Notes: generated from the sequence alone by a model not told the origin. A DNA stretch of 8,773 bases from JAWWPG01 sp033850885 (GCA_033850885.1 JAWWPG010000069.1:1-8773), one strand, 5' to 3'; shown: positions 1 through 6,323, counted from the stretch's first letter. Program-made: numbers and translations.

Positions 1-51
1 CGAGCGCCCCTCGACAACTGCGGCGGTGATAATCAACCGCGACTTGGACAT
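1..51 (-). CDS. IS481 family transposase, N-terminal fragment (cut by window edge)
   Basis: Seventeen codons are visible on the minus strand, starting at ATG 51-49, and the frame runs off the left edge. The peptide begins MSKSRLIITAAVVEGRS. This matches the opening of actinobacterial IS481-type transposases, where it leads into an N-terminal helix-turn-helix ahead of a DDE (rve-type) integrase core. A GGAGG ribosome binding site at 64-60 lies 8 bases before the ATG and decides the start; the in-frame GTG at 60-58 is too close to it. The protein would cut and join DNA during transposition. Whether the rest of the gene is intact cannot be seen here. Confidence 0.8.
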   Translation of the reverse strand, partial: MSKSRLIITAAVVEGRS

Positions 52-72
52 GATGGCCACCTCCACAAGAGA

Positions 73-112
73 TGCCAACTATGTCGCGAGACAGGTGCCA
101 ACTATGTCGTGA
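73..112. repeat. Doubled 17-base motif in the IS end
   Basis: TGCCAACTATGTCGCGA at 73-89 and TGCCAACTATGTCGTGA at 96-112 are direct repeats with one mismatch and a 23-base period. They lie between the presumed IS end and the transposase start codon. The likely role is transposase binding, by analogy with repeated ends in this family; that role is inferred. Confidence 0.75.
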
Positions 113-170
113 AACCAGACACCACCGCCACCGCCATTGACCTGTGCAAACGAGCGACCCGGACCACACT

Positions 171-629
171 TCATCGCAACTCTCCGGCACCGCCTGGCTT
201 GCCTCGCTGCGCCAGGTAAGCCGCAAGAGCTCGCTGATTCGCGATGCGAATGGGGATGATTCCCGGCAGGTCCGTGAGCGGGTAGGCTCTCGCTGGCCCG
301 TCGGGACCGTCGGCGAGAAGTGAGCCTCCGGTGACTCGAGCGATGTACCCGTGTGCGCACATGGTTCCAGTGGGCGTGCCCTCCTGAATGAAGGTGACGA
401 ACTCGCGTTCGACGGCTACTTCGAGGCCGGCTGACTCCCGGACCACGCGAACGGCTGCTTCCAGCGGGGGCTCGCCCGGCTGAGCAGGGTTGCTGGGCAA
501 GGAAGCCGGTGCGTCAACTGGACCGCCGGGTGGGTGAACCAGGATGATCGCGTCGCCCTCGGTCTCGACGATCACCAGGACGCCGTGGTAGTCGAAGGGG
601 GCGGGTTCAAACGTCATACCCGTCATCAT
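171..629 (-). CDS. Nudix-like domain protein with degraded Nudix box
   Basis: A 152-residue soluble protein. Residues 44-71 align with a Nudix box (Gx5Ex7REUxEExGU): LPSNPAQPGEPPLEAAVRVV followed by RESAGLEV. E53, R61, E65 and G68 are in place. The first conserved Gly is N47, the Glu after R61 is V62, and the last Glu of the metal-binding triad is S66. Nudix enzymes hydrolyse nucleoside diphosphates linked to another group using metal held by these glutamates, so normal activity is doubtful. It may be a binding or regulatory Nudix homologue, or use other ligands. The start is uncertain: Met codons lie at 629, 626 and 617, with no clear ribosome binding site for any of them. The gene stands alone, between the IS end and a terminator. 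Coding is well supported by G/C-rich third positions; the function call is moderate. Confidence 0.7.
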   Translation of the reverse strand: MMTGMTFEPAPFDYHGVLVIVETEGDAIILVHPPGGPVDAPASLPSNPAQPGEPPLEAAVRVVRESAGLEVAVEREFVTFIQEGTPTGTMCAHGYIARVTGGSLLADGPDGPARAYPLTDLPGIIPIRIANQRALAAYLAQRGKPGGAGELR

Positions 630-853
630 GAGCGCACCCGCACCGGGCCGCCGAGCAAGTCGGGGTGAATTGGCTCCGGTGTCTTGCCCGGGACGAGTAG
701 GCTCCGGGAGCAGAGCATTGGGACAACGCGCCGTTTAGCCGACGGTGTGGCTCCTGCAAACAACAGGGCCTCCAGCACACTCCTTCCCGCGCTGAGGCCC
801 TGTTGCCTGCCATGGCTGGACAGCGGGCGATATCTGACAGGCAGGTGCCTCCG
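630..853. other. Intergenic region between phosphoesterase and Nudix-like gene
   Basis: This gap of 224 bases separates two minus-strand genes. Apart from the hairpin at 761-805 nothing firm is seen. The promoter of the Nudix-like gene should lie between about 630 and 760, but no clear -35/-10 pair was found. Frames crossing the gap have no ribosome binding site or family resemblance. Confidence 0.5.
761..805 (-). terminator. Strong hairpin terminator behind the phosphoesterase gene
   Basis: CAACAGGGCCTC (761-772) and GAGGCCCTGTTG (794-805) form a perfect 12-bp stem. The inner bases CAGC and GCTG can extend it past a single bulged base. On the minus strand it lies about 50 bases after the phosphoesterase stop codon and is followed by TTTGC, a very short T tract. 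It fits a factor-independent, T-poor terminator of the kind common in actinomycetes. It may also insulate the Nudix-like gene from read-through. Confidence 0.7.
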
Positions 854-2440
854 TCAGGGAGCGGCAGTGAGCAGGACCTTGTTGGAAGCGGGTGATTTCC
901 CGATCGCGTTCTGCGCCTTGACCTGGTACTTGTACAACGTGCCGGCAGTGACCGCGCTGTCGACGTAGCTCGTCGTGGTTGCGCTGACCGACTTGAGGAA
1001 CGCACCGTTGCGGATGACGATGTATGCGGTGATCGGCGATCCACCGTCGTTGGGAACGGTCCAGCTCAGCGAGTTCTGCAGACCGCTGTTCGCAGTTCCC
1101 GATAGGACCGGGGCCGCCGGGACGGTCGTGGTCGAGCCGCCGACCGACTGTTCGGCCGACCGGGCGCCTTCCCCGATGGCGTTGACGGCGCTGACCTGGT
1201 AGAAGTACTGCTGCCCTGAAACCGCCGTGGTGTCGGAGTAGGTGGTCGACGTCCCACTCGGGCTGTCGAGCAGCGTCTCCCCGCCGGAGGTGGTCCCGCG
1301 GTAGATCTTGTAGCCGGTGATGGGTGAGCCGCCATCACTCGGTGCGGTCCAGTTCAGCGTGTTGGCTGAGGCGGAGCCGGTGACGGTGAACCCGCTGGGT
1401 GCGCCGGGTAGCGTCTGCGTCGAGCCGCCCGGCTTCAGGCCGAAGGCTGCGTCGTCGCGGATTGAGTTGACGCCGGCATCGCCAGCGTGGCCCAGCAGGG
1501 GTGTCGCGAACCCGACCATCTGCTGGATGCCCTTGAGGACCGAGTAGTGGTTGTACGCGACTGTCGAGACACCGCCGACCTGGGTGTACGGCGTGATCGC
1601 GATCAGGGGCACGAGCGGCTGGGTCGCGTTGCCCTCGTCCCAGGTGATGAGGATCGCGGTGTTCCCCGACTGGTAGTTGGCCGAGGCCAACAGCTGAGGA
1701 ATCGCGCCCTTTGCCCAGTTGTCGCCATTCTGGATCAACTGGTTGGTGGTCTGCGTTCCGTTCTTGTGCATGATGTCTATCTTGTTTGGGGTAACGAGGT
1801 TGAACTTGGCCGATGCCATGGTTGAGAGATCGCTGGGGAAGGGCAGGTCGTACAGCGGGCAGATCGGGTCGGACGAGCCTGGTTGGGTGCGGGTGTAGTA
1901 CGGATAAGGGCTGTGGTTGATCGCGAACGCAGCGCTCGTGTCGGTCACCGGGCAGTTGCTGGGCTCTGACTCAGACCACTCCCTGGCGTCGCTGCCCATG
2001 AGCTCGAAGATGCTCTTGGATGCCTGCGGCCAGGTGGCGGGGGGTGAGTTAGACGTGATCAGCTTCTCGGTCGTGCACACGCCCGCGGCGGTGGCTGCAC
2101 TGCACCCGGTATACCCAGAGGTGAGTGCGACGTAGTTCGCCAGGCTGGTGTTCGACAGCGACTTGTCGTTCTTGCTGTAGGAGCAGGCGTTGATCAGCGA
2201 GTTCAGGTACGGAGCATCCGTGGTATCCCCCACGATCTTGGTCACCGGCTTGTTCTCAAAGATGATCAGCACGACGTGAGAGAACGTGGCCGGGGCGCTC
2301 GAGGCAGGCAGCGCACCACACGGCGCAGTCGTCGAAATCGCTCCCGGCGCGGAAGCGGCCGGAGCGGAGCTCGCAAAGAACAGAGCCGGCGCGCCGAGAC
2401 TGAGCGCCGCTGCGGCCATAGCAAAGCGTCGAATTGACAT
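854..2440 (-). CDS. Secreted phosphoesterase (PF04185-like) with two fibronectin type III domains
   Basis: A protein of 528 residues. The start is set by GGGGAGGAACC directly before ATG 2440-2438; the frame is open upstream to 2620, but that part looks non-coding. Residues 1-31 form a signal peptide (Arg pair, hydrophobic core, APAASA). Residues 53-335 resemble the phosphoesterase family that includes phospholipase C and acid phosphatase: HVVLIIFENK (55-64), APYLNSL (76-82), a likely nucleophile S99 in NTSLANYVALTSG, TWDEGN (266-271) and NHYSVLKG (297-304). Six cysteines in this part suggest disulfides. Two tandem FN3 domains follow (about 346-435 and 440-526), sharing DGGSPIT and NAIG motifs. 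The enzyme probably releases phosphate or hydrolyses phospho-esters outside the cell, with FN3 domains as spacers or for surface binding. Substrate is not predictable. It is transcribed alone and ends before a strong terminator. Confidence 0.88.
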   Translation of the reverse strand: MSIRRFAMAAAALSLGAPALFFASSAPAASAPGAISTTAPCGALPASSAPATFSHVVLIIFENKPVTKIVGDTTDAPYLNSLINACSYSKNDKSLSNTSLANYVALTSGYTGCSAATAAGVCTTEKLITSNSPPATWPQASKSIFELMGSDAREWSESEPSNCPVTDTSAAFAINHSPYPYYTRTQPGSSDPICPLYDLPFPSDLSTMASAKFNLVTPNKIDIMHKNGTQTTNQLIQNGDNWAKGAIPQLLASANYQSGNTAILITWDEGNATQPLVPLIAITPYTQVGGVSTVAYNHYSVLKGIQQMVGFATPLLGHAGDAGVNSIRDDAAFGLKPGGSTQTLPGAPSGFTVTGSASANTLNWTAPSDGGSPITGYKIYRGTTSGGETLLDSPSGTSTTYSDTTAVSGQQYFYQVSAVNAIGEGARSAEQSVGGSTTTVPAAPVLSGTANSGLQNSLSWTVPNDGGSPITAYIVIRNGAFLKSVSATTTSYVDSAVTAGTLYKYQVKAQNAIGKSPASNKVLLTAAP

Positions 2441-2539
2441 GGTTCCTCCCCATAAGTCACACAGAAGCCAGCCCCCGATGCTCGTCGTGATGGCAGGCGA
2501 ACAGTCCCCCAACCGCGCCAAGGCAATCTTGACGTTCGC

Positions 2540-2570
2540 AGCATACAACGTAAGAGGACCGCGATTACAA
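2540..2570 (-). promoter_or_regulatory. Possible promoter of the phosphoesterase gene
   Basis: On the minus strand TTGTAA (2570-2565) and TATGCT (2545-2540) are separated by 19 bases, a little long for a housekeeping promoter. It would give a leader of roughly 90 bases before the ribosome binding site. This is a weak call based on hexamer similarity alone. Confidence 0.2.
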
Positions 2571-2654
2571 GGTTCGCGCGCCGAGCTGCGGTGTTGCGAC
2601 GAAGCGGCCGGCGCCCGCATCGACCGCTGCTAGAAGTTTTGGGACCAGGGAGCA

Positions 2655-2660
2655 TATAGT
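2655..2660 (+). promoter_or_regulatory. Candidate -10 box for the alanine-rich protein gene
   Basis: TATAGT matches the TAnnnT actinobacterial -10 pattern and lies in the most AT-rich part of the intergenic region. Transcription from about 2667 would give a leader of about 70 bases. The -35 position is poor, so activator dependence or a different promoter is possible. Confidence 0.3.
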
Positions 2661-2735
2661 TTCCTAAGTGGCTAAATTGAGCAACAAACACTCATGGTGG
2701 GTTGACGTAGAGCCGCGGAAAATGAGGAAGCGCAC

Positions 2736-3746
2736 ATGGCGTCAAGTCGTAAGGCTCAGCGCGGGGGGCCGGTTCGGGTTGACGGGGAAAATGTGGTGTT
2801 GACGGTGACGGCCGAGCAGGCTCGGGTCGTCGCAACGTCGCTCGCGTACAGCGACGCGGTTCATGAAGAGTGGTTGGACAACATGGCTCACTTGCTGGCC
2901 ATGACCGCTCAACAAGTGGAACCGATCCCGGTCGTCACCCGTGGCTCTTTCCTTCGGGGTCGCTGGGACAAGGGCTCAGGGAATGTCCCTGCCAGAGCTG
3001 CCGAGACCCAGCCGGACCAGGAAGCGCAGGTTCCTGCCAGATCGGCAGCAGAGCCGGTGCCCGGTGTCGTCACCGACGCCGGTGCCGTTGTCGCCGAGGC
3101 AATGGCGATCACGGTGGTTGCCCGCCACGACGTCGCAGCCGAGGTGCAGGCCGACATCGTCGCCCGCGCGGCGGCGACCCGTGAACAGTCGGTTTCTGTC
3201 GCCGCCGACAAGACTGCCTTTGCTGCTGAGGCCGCTCGAAGCGCGCGAGCGGTCGCCGTGGCGAGTGCGGCGGAGAATGTCGCCGGTACGGCCTCTCGAG
3301 CCGCCGACCAGATCCAGCTCCAGGCGGAGTCACAGGCGGTGAAGGTGGCAGCCGCGGCCTCGGATGCGGCGTCTGTGGTGGCTTCACATATCCCGCTGGG
3401 ACATGACGAAGAGGCAGCTCTCACAGCGGTCGTCATTGCGGCGAGGGTGACGGCCGCGGCTGTGGTCACGGCCGAGGAGACCGCACTCGCAGCGGCGGGT
3501 GTCGCACGCGCCGTAGCGGCCGCAGCAGCTCAAGCCGCGCTGACGGCGTCTTCCGCGGCGGCTGCCTTCGAGCAGGAGGTTGCGAAGGCCGCGGCGGCGG
3601 TTCAAGCGGTTGCCGCTTCCACCGCGCGTAAGGTTGCTGCCGAGGCGGAGGCTAGGGCAGCTGGGGCAGCTCTGGCCGCCAGCACGGGGACAGCCGCCGA
3701 AGCCGTCGTCAGGTCCACGACCAGAGAGCAGATCGCCTCCGACTGA
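2736..3746 (+). CDS. Alanine-rich, probably long-helical protein of unknown function
   Basis: A 336-residue protein that I do not recognise. GAGGAAG ends 5 bases before ATG 2736 and supports the start. Residues 1-75 look like a small globular domain (VVLTVTAEQARVVATSLAYS, then EEWLDNMAHLLAM). Residues 80-110 are a linker rich in Pro, Gln and Glu. From 111 to 336 the protein is dominated by Ala and Val with regularly spaced Glu, Arg, Lys and Gln, with a single break at IPLGHD (219-224). This suggests two long amphipathic helices or a helical hairpin. There is no cysteine, signal peptide or membrane segment, so it is probably cytoplasmic. The composition recalls LEA-like, phasin-like or coiled-coil scaffold proteins, but composition alone does not assign a family. 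It precedes the antiporter by 106 bases on the same strand; whether they are cotranscribed is unknown. Confidence 0.8.
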   Translation: MASSRKAQRGGPVRVDGENVVLTVTAEQARVVATSLAYSDAVHEEWLDNMAHLLAMTAQQVEPIPVVTRGSFLRGRWDKGSGNVPARAAETQPDQEAQVPARSAAEPVPGVVTDAGAVVAEAMAITVVARHDVAAEVQADIVARAAATREQSVSVAADKTAFAAEAARSARAVAVASAAENVAGTASRAADQIQLQAESQAVKVAAAASDAASVVASHIPLGHDEEAALTAVVIAARVTAAAVVTAEETALAAAGVARAVAAAAAQAALTASSAAAAFEQEVAKAAAAVQAVAASTARKVAAEAEARAAGAALAASTGTAAEAVVRSTTREQIASD

Positions 3747-3840
3747 GCCAGGCCGAGATCGGTTGGACCGGGCGAGTACTGCGCGACGAAACGCGCTGAG
3801 CGGCGCGCTTGGCTCACCTCACTTGTGACTGTGCCGCCCC

Positions 3841-3846
3841 TAGGGT
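3841..3846 (+). promoter_or_regulatory. Possible -10 box giving a leaderless antiporter transcript
   Basis: TAGGGT is followed by exactly six bases (TGGCCA) and then the antiporter ATG at 3853. This is the spacing expected when transcription begins at the start codon. No good -35 was found 16-19 bases upstream. The same bases contain AGGG, which could act as a weak ribosome binding site, so the reading is ambiguous. Confidence 0.35.
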
Positions 3847-3852
3847 TGGCCA

Positions 3853-5349
3853 ATGGACGCGGACGCTCTCGACGCCCTGTTGCTGGTCGGGTCCGTGGTG
3901 CTCCTGCTGGCCATCCTCGCGGTCAGGGTCACTCTCGCGGCGGGCTTGCCGAGCCTGCTCATCTACCTCGGCATGGGTCTCGCCCTGGGCGAGTCAGGAT
4001 TCGGCATCCGGTTCGACGACGCCGCACTGGCCCAGGCGCTCGGCTTCGTCGCCCTTGTCGTCATCCTCATCGACGGCGGGATCAGCACCAAATGGTCCCA
4101 CGTGAGACCGTCGATGACGATCGGGTTGCTCCTAGCGACGCTCGGCGTCGGTGTCAGCGTGACGGTCGTCGCGGTGTTCGCACACGTGTTGCTGGGCATG
4201 GCTTGGCCGCTCGCCTGGCTGGTGGGGGCTGTCACCTCGCCAACGGACGCCGCTGCCGTGTTCACGGTGTTGCGGCGCATCCAGCTGCGGCCGCACCTGT
4301 CGGGTGCTCTCGAGGCGGAGTCCGGCCTCAACGACGCCGCCACGGTACTTCTCGTCGTGCTGCTGACGGACAACGGTGGTGCGGCGTACGGCGCCTGGGG
4401 CTTCCTCGGCCTCGCGGTCTACGAGCTGGTGATGGGCCTCGTCCTCGGCTATCTCGTCGGTAGGGCGGGTGCTTGGCTGCTGCGTCGGGTCGCCTTGCCC
4501 GCCTCGGGCCTGTATCCCGTGTCGGTCATGACGATCGCGATCATGTCGTACGCCGGCACGGTCGCCTTGCACGCAAGCGGGTTCGCCGCCGTTTACGTGA
4601 CGGCGCTGGTGCTCGGCAACTCCGATCTGCCGCACCGCACGTCGACCCGGTCCTTCGCGGAGGGTCTCGGCTGGTTGGCGCAGATCGGTCTTTTCATCAT
4701 GCTCGGCCTGCTCGCTTCGCCGTCACACTTCCGGGTCCATCAGGTGATAGCCGGACTCGTCGTGGGAGTCGTGCTGACACTTCTCGCCAGGCCGCTCAGT
4801 GTGCTTGTCTGTGCAATACCGCTTCGGATGTCCCTTGCCGAGCAGGGCTTTCTGTCCGTTGCCGGACTCCGAGGCGCCGTGCCTATCGTGCTTGCGACGA
4901 TCCCGCTGGAGGCGGGCGTTCCTCACGCTGCCGACCTGTTCGACCTCGTCTTCGTGCTGGTGATCGTCCTCACCCTGGTCCAGGCGCCCGCATTGCCCAG
5001 GATCGCCAGCCTGCTCGGGGTCATCGTCGAGAGGCCACGCGACGTGGAGGTGGAAGCCGCACCGCTCGAGCGGATCGCGGCGGATCTGCTTCAGATTCGC
5101 GTCACCGCGAAGTCGAGACTCCATGGGGTCGAGATCTCGGAGCTCAGGCTGCCGACCGGCACGAGCGTGTCCCTCATCGTGCGGGACGGACAGAGTTTCA
5201 CTCCATCGCTGACGACGTCTATCAAGCGCGGCGACGATTTGCTGGTTGTTACGAGACGAGCTGACAGGGGTGCGACGGAGAGGCGCCTGCAGGCTGTCAG
5301 CCGTGGTGGCCGGCTGGCCGGTTGGGCGGCACGCCACGGCGGCTCCTGA
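3853..5349 (+). CDS. CPA-family cation (probably potassium or sodium)/proton antiporter with RCK_C domain
   Basis: A 498-residue membrane protein. About twelve or more hydrophobic segments fill residues 5-390. Family-defining motifs are present: SPTDAA (129-134), ESGLNDA (156-162) with the Asn-Asp pair N160/D161 of the ion-binding site, and GLRGAVPIVLA (338-348). Residues about 404-470 form an RCK_C (TrkA_C) domain (LLQIRVTAKSRLHGVEISEL, then IKRGDDLLVV). In related transporters this domain binds nucleotides or other small regulators. The arrangement matches NhaP2/CvrA-type potassium/proton antiporters. It would exchange cytoplasmic potassium or sodium for external protons, serving pH, osmotic and volume control. 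Length and domain order are complete. It ends 10 bases from the convergent LytR_C gene with no obvious terminator between them. Ion specificity cannot be read from sequence. Confidence 0.92.
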   Translation: MDADALDALLLVGSVVLLLAILAVRVTLAAGLPSLLIYLGMGLALGESGFGIRFDDAALAQALGFVALVVILIDGGISTKWSHVRPSMTIGLLLATLGVGVSVTVVAVFAHVLLGMAWPLAWLVGAVTSPTDAAAVFTVLRRIQLRPHLSGALEAESGLNDAATVLLVVLLTDNGGAAYGAWGFLGLAVYELVMGLVLGYLVGRAGAWLLRRVALPASGLYPVSVMTIAIMSYAGTVALHASGFAAVYVTALVLGNSDLPHRTSTRSFAEGLGWLAQIGLFIMLGLLASPSHFRVHQVIAGLVVGVVLTLLARPLSVLVCAIPLRMSLAEQGFLSVAGLRGAVPIVLATIPLEAGVPHAADLFDLVFVLVIVLTLVQAPALPRIASLLGVIVERPRDVEVEAAPLERIAADLLQIRVTAKSRLHGVEISELRLPTGTSVSLIVRDGQSFTPSLTTSIKRGDDLLVVTRRADRGATERRLQAVSRGGRLAGWAARHGGS

Positions 5350-5359
5350 ACCGGCTGAG

Positions 5360-5920
5360 TCAGTGGTGACCCGCCGACTTGGTCGCGAACTCGGTGCACA
5401 CGGTTGTCGCCTGCTTGAGTGTCAGGCTGGTCGGCGCCCGCGGCGATAGTCCGACGTACTTCGGACCGATCACGATGTCGACACCTATCGCCAGCTTGGG
5501 TCCCGGAACGAGTCTCACGGTGCCTCTGAACTGCTCCTTCACGAGTGAGACTCGAGGTGAAGAGGGCGTCGAGGTCAGGATGGTGACGTTGCTGGCGCTG
5601 ACCGACGCGGGTGGGTTGGCCGCAACTCCAAGGCGGAACCCTTTGCTGTGCAACTCCGACAACACGTCTCCTGCTCGGCCACTGACCGGGCCCGCATTGA
5701 ACACGTTGACCTTGAAGGACACCGCGCGGACGAGCGTCCCCCTCGGGTAGGTCTTCTTCTGGATGCACTTCTGGTCGGGGGTGGTGGGCACGTTCGTCGA
5801 TGGCGTCGTCGTGGCTCCCGACTCGGTGACCGGGTCGACAACCGTCTGCCAGCCGTAGTACGCGGCGCCAAGCAGGATGACGAACAGCACGGCGAGCGTG
5901 ATAGGCGTGCGCCACTGCAC
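5360..5920 (-). CDS. Membrane-anchored LytR C-terminal (LytR_C) domain protein, Cei-like
   Basis: A 186-residue protein when started at GTG 5920-5918, which has GGGGAAG at 5931-5925, four bases upstream. The frame is open to an ATG at 6001, but that would include the upstream gene's end and the likely promoter. Residues 7-25 are a transmembrane helix behind a short N-terminus, so the rest lies outside the membrane. Residues 28-50 are a Thr/Pro/Ser-rich linker. Residues 68-157 fit LytR_C (PF13399): VNVFNAGPVSGRAGDVLSEL, then KGFRLGVAANPP. C52 and C175 flank the domain and could form a disulfide. The mycobacterial relative Rv2700 (Cei) is linked to cell-envelope integrity, so an envelope role is inferred. 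It follows the small conserved gene at 5967-6311 by 46 bases on the same strand. Confidence 0.85.
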   Translation of the reverse strand: MQWRTPITLAVLFVILLGAAYYGWQTVVDPVTESGATTTPSTNVPTTPDQKCIQKKTYPRGTLVRAVSFKVNVFNAGPVSGRAGDVLSELHSKGFRLGVAANPPASVSASNVTILTSTPSSPRVSLVKEQFRGTVRLVPGPKLAIGVDIVIGPKYVGLSPRAPTSLTLKQATTVCTEFATKSAGHH

Positions 5921-5963
5921 GAGTCTTCCCCATTTCTTCCGACCCACCCGGGGGTGTCCGCAA

Positions 5964-5969
5964 ATCCTA
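5964..5969 (-). promoter_or_regulatory. Candidate -10 box TAGGAT of the LytR_C gene, overlapping the upstream stop codon
   Basis: On the minus strand TAGGAT fits the actinobacterial -10 pattern. Its TAG is at the same time the stop codon of the upstream small gene. Transcription from about 5957 would give a leader of about 37 bases with the ribosome binding site inside it, which agrees with the GTG start at 5920. The -35 is weak. Confidence 0.45.
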
Positions 5970-6311
5970 GTGGGCGGATGGTCCTGCCTCATCCCGTTCA
6001 TGCACGGGGGTGGGTTGCTGTTCGATCACGTGGATCCGCCCGTGGACCAGATGGCGCTGTTGAAGCGCTGCCCGCAAGGCTCGGTGCAGACCGTCCTCGA
6101 GGTAGAGCTCGCCTCGCCACTCGACCACGTGGGCGAAGAGGTCACCGAAGAACGTCGAGTCCTCGTCGAGGAGCGTCGCCAGGTCCAGTGTCCCCTTCGT
6201 CGTGATCAGCCGGTCGAGCCGGATCTGCTGTGGCGGCAGCTGCGCCCAGTCCCGACCCCGTAGCCCGTGCTCGGGGTATGGCCGGTGGTCGCTCACCCCT
6301 TTGAAGATCAT
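5967..6311 (-). CDS. Small conserved actinobacterial protein (Rv2699c-like), apparently leaderless
   Basis: A 114-residue protein beginning MIFKGVSDHRPYPEHGL. The core holds IRLDRLITTKGTLDL (30-44), DSTFFGDLFAHVVEW (51-65) and ELYLEDGLHRALRAAL (68-83). I recognise this as a conserved actinobacterial family related to mycobacterial Rv2699c. Some automatic annotations call such proteins VapB-type antitoxins, but no toxin gene lies beside this one and that name is not supported here. There is no signal peptide or membrane segment. The last 15 or so residues look like a variable tail. The start is chosen from family similarity and because TATGAT ends exactly six bases before the ATG, as in leaderless genes; no ribosome binding site is present. 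It lies upstream of the LytR_C gene on the same strand, so partial cotranscription is likely. Molecular function is unknown. Confidence 0.82.
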   Translation of the reverse strand: MIFKGVSDHRPYPEHGLRGRDWAQLPPQQIRLDRLITTKGTLDLATLLDEDSTFFGDLFAHVVEWRGELYLEDGLHRALRAALQQRHLVHGRIHVIEQQPTPVHERDEAGPSAH

Positions 6312-6317
6312 GGCCGA

Positions 6318-6323
6318 ATCATA
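6318..6323 (-). promoter_or_regulatory. -10 box TATGAT for a leaderless transcript
   Basis: On the minus strand TATGAT is followed by TCGGCC and then ATG, so transcription would begin at or next to the start codon. The region 17-18 bases further upstream (TGAAGC or GTGAAG) is only a weak -35 match. Confidence 0.6.

Larger units (their letters stand above)
1..121 (-). mobile_element. Terminal part of an IS481-type insertion sequence
   Basis: The left edge carries the 5' end of an IS481-like transposase gene on the minus strand, preceded by a non-coding end holding two near-identical 17-base copies of a TGCCAACTATGTCG motif. This arrangement fits the outer end of an IS481-family element. Reading outward on the minus strand, a TGT triplet lies at 121-119. 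IS481-family elements typically begin with TGT, so the boundary is put tentatively at 121. The other end and the target-site duplication are outside the window, so the boundary is an inference. The Nudix-like gene next to it ends about 50 bases away and is not interrupted. Confidence 0.72.
2441..2735. other. Divergent intergenic region with an AT-rich patch
   Basis: This gap of 295 bases lies between the divergent phosphoesterase and alanine-rich protein genes and must hold both promoters. The stretch 2635-2695 is clearly richer in A and T than the rest of the window. It contains TATAGT at 2655-2660 and TAAATT at 2673-2678, either of which could be a -10 box for the plus-strand gene. No matching -35 was found. 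No operator-like palindrome stands out. Confidence 0.5.

Noticed and set aside
2441..2620. In-frame upstream extension of the phosphoesterase to an ATG at 2620
   Set aside because: It would put about 60 residues of non-hydrophobic, poorly biased sequence before a complete signal peptide, while a strong ribosome binding site directly precedes ATG 2440.
2266..2691. Arg-rich minus-strand frame across the phosphoesterase start
   Set aside because: It lies in another frame over the signal-peptide coding region and has no ribosome binding site or domain.
2909..3469. A 186-codon minus-strand frame inside the alanine-rich gene
   Set aside because: Its Ala/Thr-rich product is what the complement of GCN-rich codons gives. 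It has no ribosome binding site, and the plus-strand gene explains the bias.
3790..3812. Short GC-rich inverted repeat between the alanine-rich gene and the antiporter
   Set aside because: The stem is only about five base pairs with no T run, which is common by chance at this GC content.
5091..5963. A long minus-strand frame spanning the LytR_C gene and the end of the antiporter
   Set aside because: It overlaps two well-supported genes in another frame and has an Arg/His-rich product with no recognisable domain, so it is a shadow frame.
5921..6001. Longer start of the LytR_C protein at ATG 6001
   Set aside because: It would overlap the end of the upstream gene and the likely -10 box, while GTG 5920 has a ribosome binding site and gives a normal membrane anchor.
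5967..6311. Toxin-antitoxin system based on VapB-like naming of relatives of the small conserved protein
   Set aside because: No PIN-domain or other toxin gene is adjacent, and the sequence shows no typical ribbon-helix-helix or AbrB pattern that I can identify.
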